A stretch of DNA of 64,000 bases from Caprella mutica (Eukaryota; Arthropoda; Malacostraca; Amphipoda; Caprellidae), in the NCBI GenBank assembly GCA_947561585.1, contig CANNZV010002585.1, positions 1 through 64,000 of the forward strand, written 5' to 3'. Position 1 is the stretch's first letter; every line of letters starts with the position of its first letter. Below are positions 52,752 to 63,849 of this stretch, piece after piece. The position numbers and the translations under genes were made by a program. The notes beneath the pieces were generated by a model. It was not told where the DNA came from, searched no databases, and worked only from the letters and a program-made list of their open reading frames with translations.

Positions 52752-54355
52752 TGTTGTGGCAACGATAGGTATTTATTCAATAAATTTCATCCCGGCGGAA
52801 TAAACATATTCCATCCACTCAATCTCAACAATCTGGAAACAAGTAATAACTACAACAAACAAAAATAGAAATTTATTACGAAAGAACTTTATATAAAAAA
52901 TCCACGGCAACAAATTAACGCATTTACATCTTACTATATTACAAAAAAAATGGATTTGATTAGAAACATAATATAACTAAATAATAAACATAACTTTCAG
53001 TTAGTTCTGAACAGAAGAATTGCAGAAAAAAACTATGCTTAAAGCCAACTAAATCATATGAAAATAAACTCAAAAAAATAGTAGACAAAATTAATATGGA
53101 CAGGCAAAAATAAAGGGATAATTAGGTACAGTCAATTTAGTTAGTCTTTGTCAGTCGGTCGGTCAAAAATAGAAGAAAAAAATATAATTAACGAAATAAA
53201 TTGAAATCATGAACAAAATATAAGGGAACAAAATATAATGGGATGTAAAAAAGGAATGGAAGTTTAGGCTAAAGTTAGCAAACTTCATGCACTGATAGTT
53301 TTACCTACAGGAAAGCTGGGACTCGAATACAGGGTTACAGTAGGTAGGTTGGTAGGCAGGTACAACCAAATTCACGTTAGGTAGACAGGAATTATCCAAT
53401 TCACGTTAGGTAGACAGGAATTATCCAATTCACGTTAGGTAGACAGGAATTATCCAATTCACGTTAGGTAGACAGGAATTATCCAATTCACGTTAGGTAG
53501 ACAGGAATTATCCAATTCACGTTAGGTAGACAGGAATTATCCAATTCACGTTAGGTAGACAGGAATTATCCAATTCACGTTAAGTAGACAGGAATTATCC
53601 AATTCACGTTAGGTAAATGCGGTCAATCAAAGGGGTAAATGCGGTCAATCAAAGGGGCGAATGCGGTCAATCAAAGGGGCAAATGCGGTCAATCAAAGGG
53701 GCAAATGCGGTCAATCACAGGAGGCAAATCACAAGTCAAAGATCATGAAGAGGAAAACTGAGGAAAACAGAAGTGGAAAGCCTATCCACACTCCAAGTCT
53801 TGATTTTGAACGAGGAGCTGGCAAAGAAACAAAAAACTAATGACAATTTTTATGGAAAGATAGAATATAGAATAATCCGAAATATGACTAGTTTTCAAAA
53901 TAAAAATACCACATCAAAATCAAACTTACATTGTTGCTTCCAATATCTCTACAACAAGTTTGTAGCACAACAAAAACAATGTTAATAGTTGATCCGTGGA
54001 TCACTTTCCACTAGCAACAATGATCAACTTAAGTCTATAATTTTTATTTACCAAGTGAACATTAACTGCAATGAAAAGAAATACTTAATAAAAAGAAGAT
54101 TTAAACTTCTACCGCACTTTCACAGAACACCAACACACATTATTTGTTACTACACAATACTCCATGATAATTCAAACAGTAATAAGATAAGGTGACGAAA
54201 AATTTGACATGAGAAAACGAAAGACAGAATGTTTCTACAACTTGTGTCACCTGGTAAGGGTTTCAGTTTTTGCTTAAAAGTTTAGGGGACGAATTGTCAC
54301 ACCAAGAATAAATAAAATCCAATTTTTATTTAATACAAAAATACAGATTATAACA
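52752..54355 (-). repeat. LTR5 (5' LTR of unit 4), 1604 bp
   Basis: Outermost right LTR. It shares all A-type markers with LTR1, including GAATATAG near 53862. The only difference from LTR1 I noticed is one extra T near 54331 (TTTATTTAATAC). On the element strand this LTR should drive transcription of unit 4. An AATAAA lies near the LTR's downstream end (plus-strand TTTATT near 52782). Confidence 0.9.
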
Positions 54356-54359
54356 AGAT
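54356..54359. repeat. target-site duplication AGAT (right)
   Basis: Partner of 9526-9529. It is followed by GAATTC and, within 20 bp, the 26-bp minisatellite. Confidence 0.85.
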
Positions 54360-54374
54360 GAATTCATTAAACCA

Positions 54375-55140
54375 AATCACTCTAACCTCCCATCTAACCC
54401 TATCACTCTAACCTCCCATCTAACCCTATCACTCTAACCTCCCATCTAACCCTATCACTCTAACCTCCCATCTAACCCTATCACTCTAACCTCCCATCTA
54501 ACCCTATCACTCTAACCTCCCATCTAACCATATCACTCTAACCTCCCATCTAACCCTATCACTCTACCCTCCCATCTAACCCTATCACTCTAACCTCCCA
54601 TCTAACTCTATCACTCTAACCTCCCATCTAACCCTATCACTCTAACCTCCCATCTAAGCCTATCACTCTAACCTCCCATCTAACCCTATCACTCTAACCT
54701 CCAATCTAACCCTATCACTCTAACCTCCCATCTAACCCTATCACTCTATCCTCCAATCTAACCCTATCACTCTACCCTCCAATCTAACCCTATCACTCTA
54801 ACCTCCCATCTAACACTATCACTCTAACCTCCCATCTAACCCTATCACTCTAACCTCCCATCTAACCCTATCACTCTAACCTCCCATCTAACCCTATCAC
54901 TCTAACCTCCAATCTAACCCTATCACTCTAACCTCCAATCTAACCCTACCACTCTAACCTCCCATCTAACCCTATCACTCTAACCTCCCATCTAACCCTA
55001 TCACTCTAACCTCCCATCTAACCCTATCACTCTAACCTCCAATCTAACCCTATCACTCTATCCTCCAATCTAACCCTATCACTCTAACCTCCCATCTAAC
55101 CCTATCACTCTAACCTCCAATCTAACCCTATCACTCTACC
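54375..55140. repeat. 26-bp minisatellite
   Basis: About 29 units containing TATCACTCTAACCTCCCATC and TAACCC. Main variants are CCAATC for CCCATC and CTATCC or CTACCC for CTAACC, and they are clustered. The strand is C/T/A-rich with very few G. Confidence 0.94.
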
Positions 55141-55273
55141 CATCACTCCAAAGGCTTTGATTACATTTCAAATTGGTAATAGGTTGTGTGGGCATCGAAT
55201 TACAGTTCAGTTCAATACAGAATTCAATTAAGTGCTTAATTCACCTCATGATTGCATTCACTTCGATACAGAG

Positions 55274-55785
55274 GAGTTACTCAGGAGTGGCAGAATCTTA
55301 CTCAGGAGTGGCAGAATCTTACTCAGGAGTGGCAGAATCTTACTCAGGAGTGGGAGAATCTTACTCAGGATTGGGGAGAATCTTACTCAGGAGTGGGAGA
55401 ATCTTACTCAGGAGTGGCAGAATCTTACTCAGGAGTGGGAGAATCTTACTCAGGATTGGGGAGAATCTTACTCAGGAGTGGCAGAATCTTACTCAGGATT
55501 GGGGAGAATCTTACTCAGGAGTGGCAGAATCTTACTCAGGAGTGGCAGAATCTTACTCAGGAGTGGGAAAATCTTACTCAGGATTGGGGAGAATCTTACT
55601 CAGGAGTGGGAGAATTTTACTCAGGAGTGGGAGAATCTTACTCAGGAGTGGCAGAATCTTACTCAGGATTGGGGAGAATCTTACTCAGGAGTGGGAGAAT
55701 CTTACTCAGGATTGGGGAGAATCTTACTCAGGAGTGGGAGAATCTTACTCAGGAGTGGGAGAATCATACTCAGCAGTTACTCAGG
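55274..55785. repeat. 21/22-bp minisatellite
   Basis: About 24 units containing GAATCTTACTCAGGAGTGG. The 21-bp form has GGCAG or GGGAG; a 22-bp form has GATTGGGGAG. Mixing of 21- and 22-bp units rotates the reading frame, which leaves all three plus-strand frames open for long stretches without any gene. Blocks of several units recur, for example the GATTGGGG spacing. Confidence 0.93.
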
Positions 55786-56252
55786 TTAACTACTGTAAGA
55801 AATCAGTGAATAAAAATGTCAATATGGTAATAATCATAATTACTTATATGAATTTAGAAACTTCTATCAATTCAGTTACAATAATAATTTATAATAATCA
55901 TTTACCGTTAAATGATTTTCCCATCGATTTTATAATCATTATTCGCAATATAGGTTACAATATCAATAAATGATTTCTTCATAGTGTAGGAAATTAAGGT
56001 AGATTTAATATATTAAGACTCAATCCTGACTGAAAATGAGACCGTAATAGCCTCCAGTCTCCTTTTAATTATGAGACTGGTTCCATAATTTCTCATTATT
56101 AATAATATCTTTTTCTTGCACATACTTTATATCTTATATAGAATAAGAATTATTAGCAGCAATACAGTTCAAAAAGAAATTATTGATCAAGAGTTTGAAA
56201 AGTGTTTGAATAGAAAACCGATTATTTGCCACATTTAAAAAGGCCAAAAAAG
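55786..56252. other. AT-rich unique sequence
   Basis: No gene or repeat recognised. Confidence 0.55.
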
Positions 56253-56428
56253 TACCATTATAATGGTAATATCATTATCATAGTGGTATAACTACCACCA
56301 TAGTGGTATAACTACCACCATAGTGGTATAACAACCACCATAGTGGTATAAAAACCACCATATTGGTATAGTCACCACCATGGTGTTATAGCCACCATCA
56401 TGGTGGTATAACTACCACCATGGTGGTA
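56253..56428. repeat. 20-bp palindromic tandem repeat
   Basis: About nine units of TAGTGGTATAACTACCACCA and variants. Each junction forms an imperfect inverted repeat TACCACCA/TRGTGGTA. The last is a perfect 16-bp palindrome, TACCACCATGGTGGTA (56413-56428). The array can fold into many alternative hairpins. Confidence 0.9.
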
Positions 56429-56941
56429 CTTCACTGTTACAACCACTGAATGCGGTGGAAAAGCTTATAAAAAGTCTACTGTTTTTACAAAGAAGATTTC
56501 ACTTACTTTAATTTAATTAAATATTGACTCCTTTTCGTCACATTATATGCAACAATGGACATTATGAATGAGTCACATTATATTTTGTGTGGCGCTACGC
56601 CAGCCAAGTGAAGCGACTAAATCGAATATCACCCTTTCTTTATTCTCTTCTGTGGGTCAATTTATCAGCATTTGAAGTCTTCACCGAGGCGTGTATGGGT
56701 GTTATCTACTTTACTCACCTTTAGACGGGGAATTTAGTGGTGTCTGTAGGGGGATAATATGCTTCCCTTCATCTGAAATTACATGTCAATGTTGAAATAT
56801 TTGTGAAAATATTTAATTCATATATATTTTTTAATTTATTTAAATATTTTCCCCAATGATCTACCTTAAATTCTATTCAATTTTTTTCATACTTGTAGAG
56901 TATAATTTATACCTTCTTTCACCTTAGATTGTAAATTTTGA
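56429..56941. other. mixed-composition sequence, no gene supported
   Basis: Less AT-rich around 56580-56760 (for example GTGGCGCTACGCCAGCC, a 5-bp hairpin), but no frame or known motif. Probably decayed repeat or regulatory sequence. Confidence 0.4.
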
Positions 56942-57049
56942 TTGATAATCATCGAAGGCATTATCTACTTTCTCTCATTGATAATCATCAATTTTATTAT
57001 CTTCTTTCTTTCGTTGATAATCATCGAAGGCATTATCTACTTTCTTTCA
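56942..57049. repeat. three 36-bp direct repeats
   Basis: Units begin at 56942, 56978 and 57014 (TTGATAATCATCGAAGGCAT, then TATCTACTTTCTTTC). The middle copy diverges (CAATTTTATTATCTTC). Confidence 0.88.
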
Positions 57050-58565
57050 CCCCTAATTCCAACTGATGATGAGAAATAATCCAGTCATCATTCAGATAGA
57101 TAGAAAATACTGCTTCACTTGACTGGCTGTTGGTTTTGTATTACTTACACGTTTCTTATCAAACAAACTGATATCGATTATCAATTTAATTTTGTACACA
57201 ATGATATCATTGAAAATTTATTCTTTTCTAATTGAAAACTGAGATATTGAAATTTTAATAATCATCGATTATATTCAGAATCTTCATCTATTGTTTCATT
57301 TCAATATTGGAGATTTTTTCATTGATTTTAGAACTAGCAATAATTTGGAACATTTTTTGAAAAGAGTAAATATTCATTTATTTACTCTTTTTCTTGATAC
57401 TATAGCAATATTGAGTAAATGATAATATTAAAAAATATTATTTATTGGTTGATTTCCGAATATTAATAAAAAAGTTTATATAAAATTTTTAATGAAAAGG
57501 TAATATGAAAATTTCAATGAAAATTTAATATAGAAATTAAATATTCACACAGTATTAAATTAAAGCTATAGAGTTTCTTGTATCCTTCCTTTAATCAAGT
57601 AATTATTATTATCGAATATCTATAAAGACAAATATGTATAAAATAAACGATTATATTTAATGCTCACAGATGAGAAAATTTGACATTCATGAATCTGTTT
57701 GGGCCTTTGTGTCAAGTTTAGGTTTCTGCGATGGCTACAGGTAGATTTCCCCTCGTATTTGTGCCTTGTGGGGTTAAATTAAACTCAAACAGTTCATTTC
57801 TATCATTCTGGAATCAAAGTTGCCACCATTGGATAAGAACCCTTGCGGGGGTGATTCACCATGGATGAAGTCTCAAACAGAACACTGTACCTTTACATGG
57901 ATCCAAATATCGAGTCAAACCTGGATTCAAAGTAGCATTCCATCATTCACAGACAAAGATATCTAGCCAGTGAGTAATTTAAATCTTAATTCATTGAATA
58001 TTCTATCCTGTCTTTTTTTGAGCAAACTAACTCGGCTACTCCTCACCCCTCTCTCGATTCCCTGAAAGCAAAACAGAAATGATTCCACAAGAACAGAGAA
58101 GTGCCATTTATGATGCATCTGTTCCTATACTGAAAACTGAGGTTCCTAATAAGTGAGGTTATTTCCAATAAATGGAGAACTCTACCGGTTGCAATTATTA
58201 TCCACCTTTGAATTGCAATCTTTGGAATCAAATTTGATCTTTGGAATTTAATATATATCAAAAATTGTGTTGCCTCAATTCCGAAGTAAGCAGTGTATAA
58301 CGTATAACCGTATATTCATTTTAAATCAATACTAACTTCAAATGACGATGACATTATATTTTAAGTAGACCAATTTAATGGGACAGATTAATTAAGCAGC
58401 CTTATAACAATATTTTCCTCCAGTGAATCTGAAAAAAAACTTGTTGATTATTCTGTAAAATGTGGTACATTACCACACAAAAAATGATCAGATAACCATA
58501 AAATGATTTTCAATCTATCCCACCTACATGATCATAATGTTTGTAATAGTTGCGGAGAAAACAGC
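57050..58565. other. AT-rich sequence, no gene supported
   Basis: A 72-codon minus frame at 58043-58261 has no recognisable motif and lies in an AT-rich context. A less AT-rich patch at 57700-57950 shows no frame. Confidence 0.45.
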
Positions 58566-59155
58566 TTAAAGGTCCTCTCCAGGCTCCGGAAAAAAACGAG
58601 TTTATAACGTATATTATAGAACTAAGGTATACGATCATTATTCTGCAAACCGCATACAATTCGGTTCAGTATATATCTTATAGTTTGTTTTTAAAGTTTT
58701 TTAATACTCTGTTAGCAACAATTGAGCGAATCACTAATCTGATGCTCGAGAAGAAGATTGTACACTCTTTGTTATGATAACAAATTTAAATTTTATAAAC
58801 AAACCATGCATTTTTTACCTTTATTTTAGAAATTAATTGTTTCCTTTAAACGTTTCTATTATAAGTTCATTCAATTTTATACCTATACACGAATATTAAA
58901 TGGATTTATTAAACTTAATACCTAGTTGACAATCAAAACAAATGGTGTACATTCTTTTCCTTCAGGCTGAAAATTTCTTAAATTAGTAAGTCGGATGTAA
59001 AATATGTTTTGTAGAGATTTGATTATAAAAATCTTCAAAAGCATATAAAATTAAAAATATGCTACCAAATTCGATGCGGTTTGCAGCAAAATGATAAGAA
59101 ACATTAGCCTCGTTGAATAAGGCAATAAAAATATTTGCTTGGAGGGGACCTTTAA
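58566..59155. mobile_element. MITE-like foldback element, copy 1 (590 bp)
   Basis: Ends are TTAAAGGTCCTCTCCAGGC on the left and GCTTGGAGGGGACCTTTAA on the right, inverted repeats matching at 17 of 19 positions. A second, subterminal inverted pair is perfect: CTGCAAACCGCAT (about 58645) and ATGCGGTTTGCAG (about 59068). TTAA at both outer ends may be the target duplication. There is no transposase, so it would be non-autonomous. A related copy is at 60925-61713. Confidence 0.7.
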
Positions 59156-59159
59156 CTGA

Positions 59160-59205
59160 AAGTTAGGTATATTCACTTAGGTTGCGAAGTGAATATACCT
59201 AACTT
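59160..59205. other. perfect 19-bp hairpin
   Basis: AAGTTAGGTATATTCACTT (59160-59178) and AAGTGAATATACCTAACTT (59187-59205) are exact reverse complements around an 8-nt loop. It begins four bases after the MITE-like element. It could be a separate foldback sequence or a small-RNA precursor-like hairpin; no function is evident. Confidence 0.9.
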
Positions 59206-59479
59206 CACTTTGAAATAGTTGGTTAATATTTCTTATCACCTGTAATATATTTTCTGACTAGTTGTAAATGTAAATTATTTGTAAATAAAAGTAATTAATT
59301 TGTTGCGAAAATAAGTTCTAGTTGTTTGAATTCTGTTATTTTGTTCATTATTTCTAAAATTATTATATAAATAGTAGATGTCAAATTGTTTCATAAGTTT
59401 TATTTATTATTTAAATAGTAAACGGTAAATTAGACATAAATATCGTAATAAACTATTGTAGGCTAAATATATAAGGAAA

Positions 59480-59568
59480 CAAACATGACTGGGATTCAAA
59501 TGACCGGGGACCAAATTACAGGAGACCAAATGATCGGTGATCTTTTGACCAGGGATCAATTGACCGGC
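59480..59568. repeat. degenerate 15-bp repeat
   Basis: About five to six loose copies of GGGACCAAATGACCG, differing at several positions each. Confidence 0.65.
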
Positions 59569-59572
59569 CACC

Positions 59573-59941
59573 ATTATTCTCTAATATATGTATGGTACAT
59601 TATTCTCTAATGTGTGGTACATTATTCTCCAATGTGTGGTAAATTATTCTCTAATGTGTGGTACATTATTCCCTAATGTGTGGTACATTATTCCCTAATG
59701 TGTGGTACATTATTCCCTAATGTGTGGTACATTATTCTCCAATGTGTGGTACATTATTCTCTAATGTGTGGTACATTATTCCCTAATGTGTGGTACATTA
59801 TTCCCTAATGTGTGGTACATTATTCCCTAATGTGTGGTACATTATTCTCTAATGTGTGGTACATTATTCTCTAATGTGTGGTACATTATTCTCTAATGTG
59901 TGGTACACTATTCTCTAATATGTGGTACATTATTCTCTAAA
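59573..59941. repeat. 22-bp minisatellite
   Basis: About 16 units of TGTGGTACATTATTCTCTAA plus TG, with TTCCC and TTCTCC variants in groups. Confidence 0.93.
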
Positions 59942-60924
59942 ATCTCCTTTTGATTTGCATACAATTTGCTTTGTATGGCGAAATGTGTTATAAATGTGAC
60001 ACTTTTTCTCGAATGTACAGAGTGAACTAATCTGAAGGGAAATATTTGTACGCGATAAGAAGCTTTATGAAATAACATTAAAACACTTTTTGTTGAAAAT
60101 TTCGTTCTATAATTATTATACCAGAATTTGCTATGAGTTTTGACTTACTTGATAAAATATGACCATTTTACTACATGGAAATGATGACAATATATCTTCC
60201 ATTTCCTAATCTTAAAGCTAAAATCTAACTTATAATTAGAATATGATTAAGTGCAACACTTATACAATCCTAAACTAATTGTATATGTGTTCTATAGTAA
60301 TTAAGTGTTACGTTCTGATTCCCTAAGATTAATCAACCTCATCTAATATTCAGCCATTATCAATTAATTCAATGCAAGTTTTATTTAATGCGACGTCCCT
60401 TGTCAATTCCCCAGTACACAAATCCCTCGGGATAAAAACAATTAAACAACAGTGCATAGTTAGATGTCTCTCCATGCACTTCATTTATAAGTTAATGCTT
60501 TGAGAGATCAACAATTTATCATATTATATTGCGATGAATAATAAAACAAGTCGTATCGTATTATCCCAGTCAGAAATTGTGTGATCGGCAGATTGTCAAT
60601 TATTATCAGTCTATTTTATCGTTTAATTTTATTATTTAGTCGTGGTTTTTCGTTTGGAATGTCCGACGAAAGACGTTAGCTAGCAGTGTTTGAAATTTAA
60701 AATGAATTTAAATTCAATTTTATCCCCGATCAATTAGGTGAAACAGGTAATTACAGCACACTAACTAACTTCTGCCTAAATCACATAAACACTGATAAAA
60801 ATATTTGCTTCAAAACAGTCGTAAAATTATTAATTCCATAAAACATTGCCCTTCATTCGATACGCAACATTTCATAAGAAATTCATTTCATCAGGAATTG
60901 TAAATTCTTCCTTGAAAAAAAGGC
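59942..60924. other. AT-rich unique sequence
   Basis: No open frame, RNA gene or repeat recognised. Confidence 0.55.
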
Positions 60925-61713
60925 TTAAAGTGAGAGGTCCTCCTTTGGCTTCGGAAAAAATGACATAGTTACATAATATTTCAGAATCAATGTCTAGGAT
61001 CATTAATCTGCAAACCGCATAAGTATCGGTTCAGTTTATATTTTTTATATGCATGTAAACTTTTTAATACTCTGTGTGTGCAATTGTACGAAACACTAAT
61101 CTGACACTGATGAAAGAGATTGTACACTCTTTGTTTTGATTTTCAATTTGAATTCTACAATATACAATGTGGTGATCGGTCCTTTCGTTGAAAACACTTT
61201 CACCGAAAAAAATTTCACGCGCACAACACTTTCATCGAAACTTTAAAAAAACACTATACGTTATAATTATAAAGAGGTTAGGTTAGCGGTCCGGTTAGGG
61301 GAGGGGGGTGGTTTGATAGTAACAAAATGTATACTTTACTGTTTCTTATTATGAAATAATTATACTTTGCTTTGCCGAAAAATTATCATTTTTTCGTGAA
61401 AATGTCATGCGGCAAAAATGCTTTCGGTGAAAGTGTTTTTTGCGTAAGGACATAAAACCAAACAACGCATGTCCGGCTTTATTTTAAACTTTAAATTATT
61501 CAAAAATTACTGTTTATTTATAAAATTGGTAATTATAACGTCAAGACGTAAAATTTTTATTTGCGGACATAAAACGTTTAGAGTTTTGATGATAAAATCT
61601 TTTAAAAGATTATACCATTAAACTATCCCATTAAATTGCATAGGGTTTGCAGTGAAATGATGTGAAACCTTAACCATCATATTATAAAGAAATGACTTGA
61701 AGTGAACATTTAA
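60925..61713. mobile_element. MITE-like element, copy 2 (diverged, interrupted)
   Basis: Aligns by eye with copy 1 over GGCTTAAAG...GAGGTCCTCC, CATTAATCTGCAAACCGCAT, CGGTTCAGT, TTTTTAATACTCTG, ATTGTACACTCTTTGTT and the right-hand GGTTTGCAGTGAAATGAT. It is clearly diverged, and its right terminus is degraded. A separate foldback element sits in its middle (61178-61452). Confidence 0.6.
61178..61452. mobile_element. small foldback element nested in MITE copy 2
   Basis: Left end 61179-61208 and right end 61422-61451 are inverted repeats of about 30 bp sharing AAAACACTTTCACCGAAA exactly, and GTCCTT at the tips. The element is about 275 bp with no coding frame. It is absent from copy 1 at the equivalent point, so it inserted after the two MITE copies diverged. 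Confidence 0.65.
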
Positions 61714-62759
61714 AAGGCTACAATATACTTGTCAGAATTAATAAGATATTTTAATATAATTTTGTTTCGGTGTATTTATAGCGATTTGATTCATTTCATT
61801 ATGAGAAGAATATTTAGCAAAATAGAATTTACATAATAATTTATTTTTCTACCGATATTCAAACAAGGGCGATAAAAATATTTATAATTGTGAACACTTC
61901 GATGATTTACAATCCAATAATATCACAGGAATCCAAGACAATACCACGATTTTTATTAATTAATCACTGTAGTTTTCATGGATGACTAGTTGTGAGAACG
62001 GAAGGATTGTATAATACATACATGTAGTAGTAAACTAATAATTAGTAGGATTCTTAAGGGATATCATGAGTTCAATAAAGATAAACATACAATAGACACA
62101 TATCTATCCAATCACACATAGAGAAAAGTTAACGTGTTAGGATGGATGTAATGTTTTTACAGATTTAATCGGGAATAATCCAATGATATTCGATTACATC
62201 ATAAAATATTCATTAAAACTATAGACAATGGACGCATTGAAATTTAACCATAATTATTATATAATATTAGAAATATTTCGTGTGACAATTGGCTAAGTTA
62301 ATTTATTATCTAGTAAATTTTTAGTAAATAGATGCACGTTCACCCAACACAAAGGACAAAAGTAATCCGTTCTAAAAGCCTTACAGCTTCTACTTCTCTT
62401 TTATTATATGGTTTAACAAATATCTATTAGTCTACTAAGTATCTATAGTAGTACAATGTACATTGATAATAATCAAAGATATTACAATTTACAACCAACA
62501 CTTAATGTATTGTTTTTCAGATTTTCAGTAATTCGATCTTTTGAACCTTTTCCGCAACCTTTTTATCAATAACATTACATTAAAACGCTAGATTCGTACA
62601 ACGGCCTCTTTTTCAGGTACATATTCTGTCTTTGTAAAAGCTTTACTTGTATTTATAGACATATGTAGACGCAAATAGAGAGATGATGGAGTGATATTTG
62701 GGTCTGAAGATTCGATGGTTGTGCTTTTTTCCATTCAAGAAGTGAAGCTTACACACAGA
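61714..62759. other. AT-rich unique sequence
   Basis: Nothing recognised. Confidence 0.55.
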
Positions 62760-63200
62760 GAATGGTTTTGTTAAATTTACAAAACGTATTTAAACAAAAC
62801 ATTTGGTTATGGTAATGAGAAAATTTTGTTATTTTAACCATCAATTGAGTTAAATGAGCAATAAAATATTGTTCAAAAGTTTCTTCACTACAACAAAATA
62901 TTTCTTTAAGTTAACAGTACATTTTTTGTTATGGAATATTGTTAAGGTTACTAAAAAAGTTTTGTTCATATTAACTTAAATATTGCTATGATAACAATAA
63001 AATATTGTTAAATGTTTTTTTATTTATAACAAAATGTTTTTGTAGTAGTAACTGAAAAATTTAGTTAAAATATAACATTGTTGTTTAACAAAATACCTTT
63101 GTCTTTATAAATAATAATTTTGCTACAATAATATTATATTTTTGTTGATATACTTTTTAGTATCAACAATATTATATTGTCAGTAATAATAATTATCTGC
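62760..63200. repeat. AT-rich degenerate repeat (AACAAAATATTTT-like), left part
   Basis: Loosely periodic alternation of ACAAAATATT and TTTTGTTA motifs in both orientations, spaced by roughly 25-35 bp. Similar sequence resumes at 63850, suggesting one repeat tract interrupted by other DNA. Confidence 0.5.
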
Positions 63201-63639
63201 CATTTCTTTTTGTTATTAGGCTTCATATAAATTTTAAGTTACCACAAAATGTATTTATTGTTCGTACAGTGATGTCCCTCGTCTGGTTTACGCGGGAAAA
63301 AGTAATACATTGAGTCTTGGGTCAAATCTTAATGGTAAAAATATTGATACATATTACAGCAAGTTCATTCTCAAGCCTTATTTACGTATCATAACTACGT
63401 AAGTAATGATACACACTATCATGATAACACCTAGTAAGAAACTAGGTAGATGGGAATTGATAAATAATAATAGATAGCTATTTTAAAAATATTCAATAAA
63501 AATGTTCTATTGTTTGTCATTAAAAAAAAAAAAGTTACGAAATCAATAGAATATTAAATAATATTTATTTATAATAATTTTAAAAGGTATGCATGTTTTC
63601 ATATTGCTTATAGTTCATTCCAATCCAACTTCTACCATG
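63201..63639. other. AT-rich sequence between degenerate repeats
   Basis: No gene. Contains an A12 run near 63520. Confidence 0.45.
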
Positions 63640-63711
63640 TCCAGTATGGCTGAGAGGTTAGCGCCGCAGACTGGAGATTGGAGATCGTCGGTTCGAGTCC
63701 TGAATGTACCA
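63640..63711 (+). ncRNA. tRNA-like sequence (SINE head or tRNA pseudogene)
   Basis: TGGCTGAGAGGTTAGCGCC (from 63647) matches a pol III A box and D arm (GCT/AGC stem). GGTTCGAGTCC (63690-63700) matches the B box exactly, at normal spacing. The flanks do not form a matching acceptor stem, the T-stem is imperfect and no T4 terminator follows closely. A tRNA-derived SINE or decayed tRNA is therefore likelier than a working gene. The anticodon could not be assigned. Confidence 0.55.
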
Positions 63712-63849
63712 CTTCATTTCTATGTTCATTCATTCCCATTTAATTTGTGTATAACAACATGTAACATTAAACTAATTGATATACAGCCAAATTTACATAT
63801 ATGCAATAAAATAAGAAATAGTAATTAAAAGTTTAAAACAGTATCATCT

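Larger units (their letters stand above)
9530..54355 (-). mobile_element. tandem Ty3/Gypsy-like array: 5 LTRs, 4 internal regions
   Basis: The array is LTR1-int1-LTR2-int2-LTR3-int3-LTR4-int4-LTR5, all in the same orientation and transcribed on the minus strand. Neighbouring units share one LTR, and only the outermost ends carry the AGAT duplication, so one integration event was followed by growth in place. Unit spacing is 9690, 9698 and 9705 bp, and about 9735 bp for the last unit once the nested element and its duplication (4394 bp) are removed. Units differ by a handful of substitutions and small indels, so the array is young. The superfamily follows from the order protease-RT-RNase H-integrase, the GPY module and the 4-bp duplication. 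No env-like frame exists: pol ends only about 37 bp from the 3' LTR. An assembly artefact is possible, but unit-specific variants argue against simple duplication of reads. Confidence 0.9.

Noticed and set aside
54375..55140. Telomeric repeat (CTAACC-containing units)
   Set aside because: The unit is 26 bp and CTAACC is only part of it. No pure CCTAA or CCCTAA run is present.
55173..55973. Three overlapping plus-strand frames of 185-266 codons
   Set aside because: They arise from a stop-free 21/22-bp minisatellite in all three frames. The mixture of unit lengths changes the frame repeatedly, which no real gene would tolerate.
58043..58777. Small frames of 72 and 75 codons
   Set aside because: No motif. 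The second lies inside the MITE-like element, and the first is short and without supporting context.
63589..63828. 79-codon plus frame
   Set aside because: It overlaps the tRNA-like sequence and is AT-rich at both ends; the tRNA-like reading explains the only structured part.
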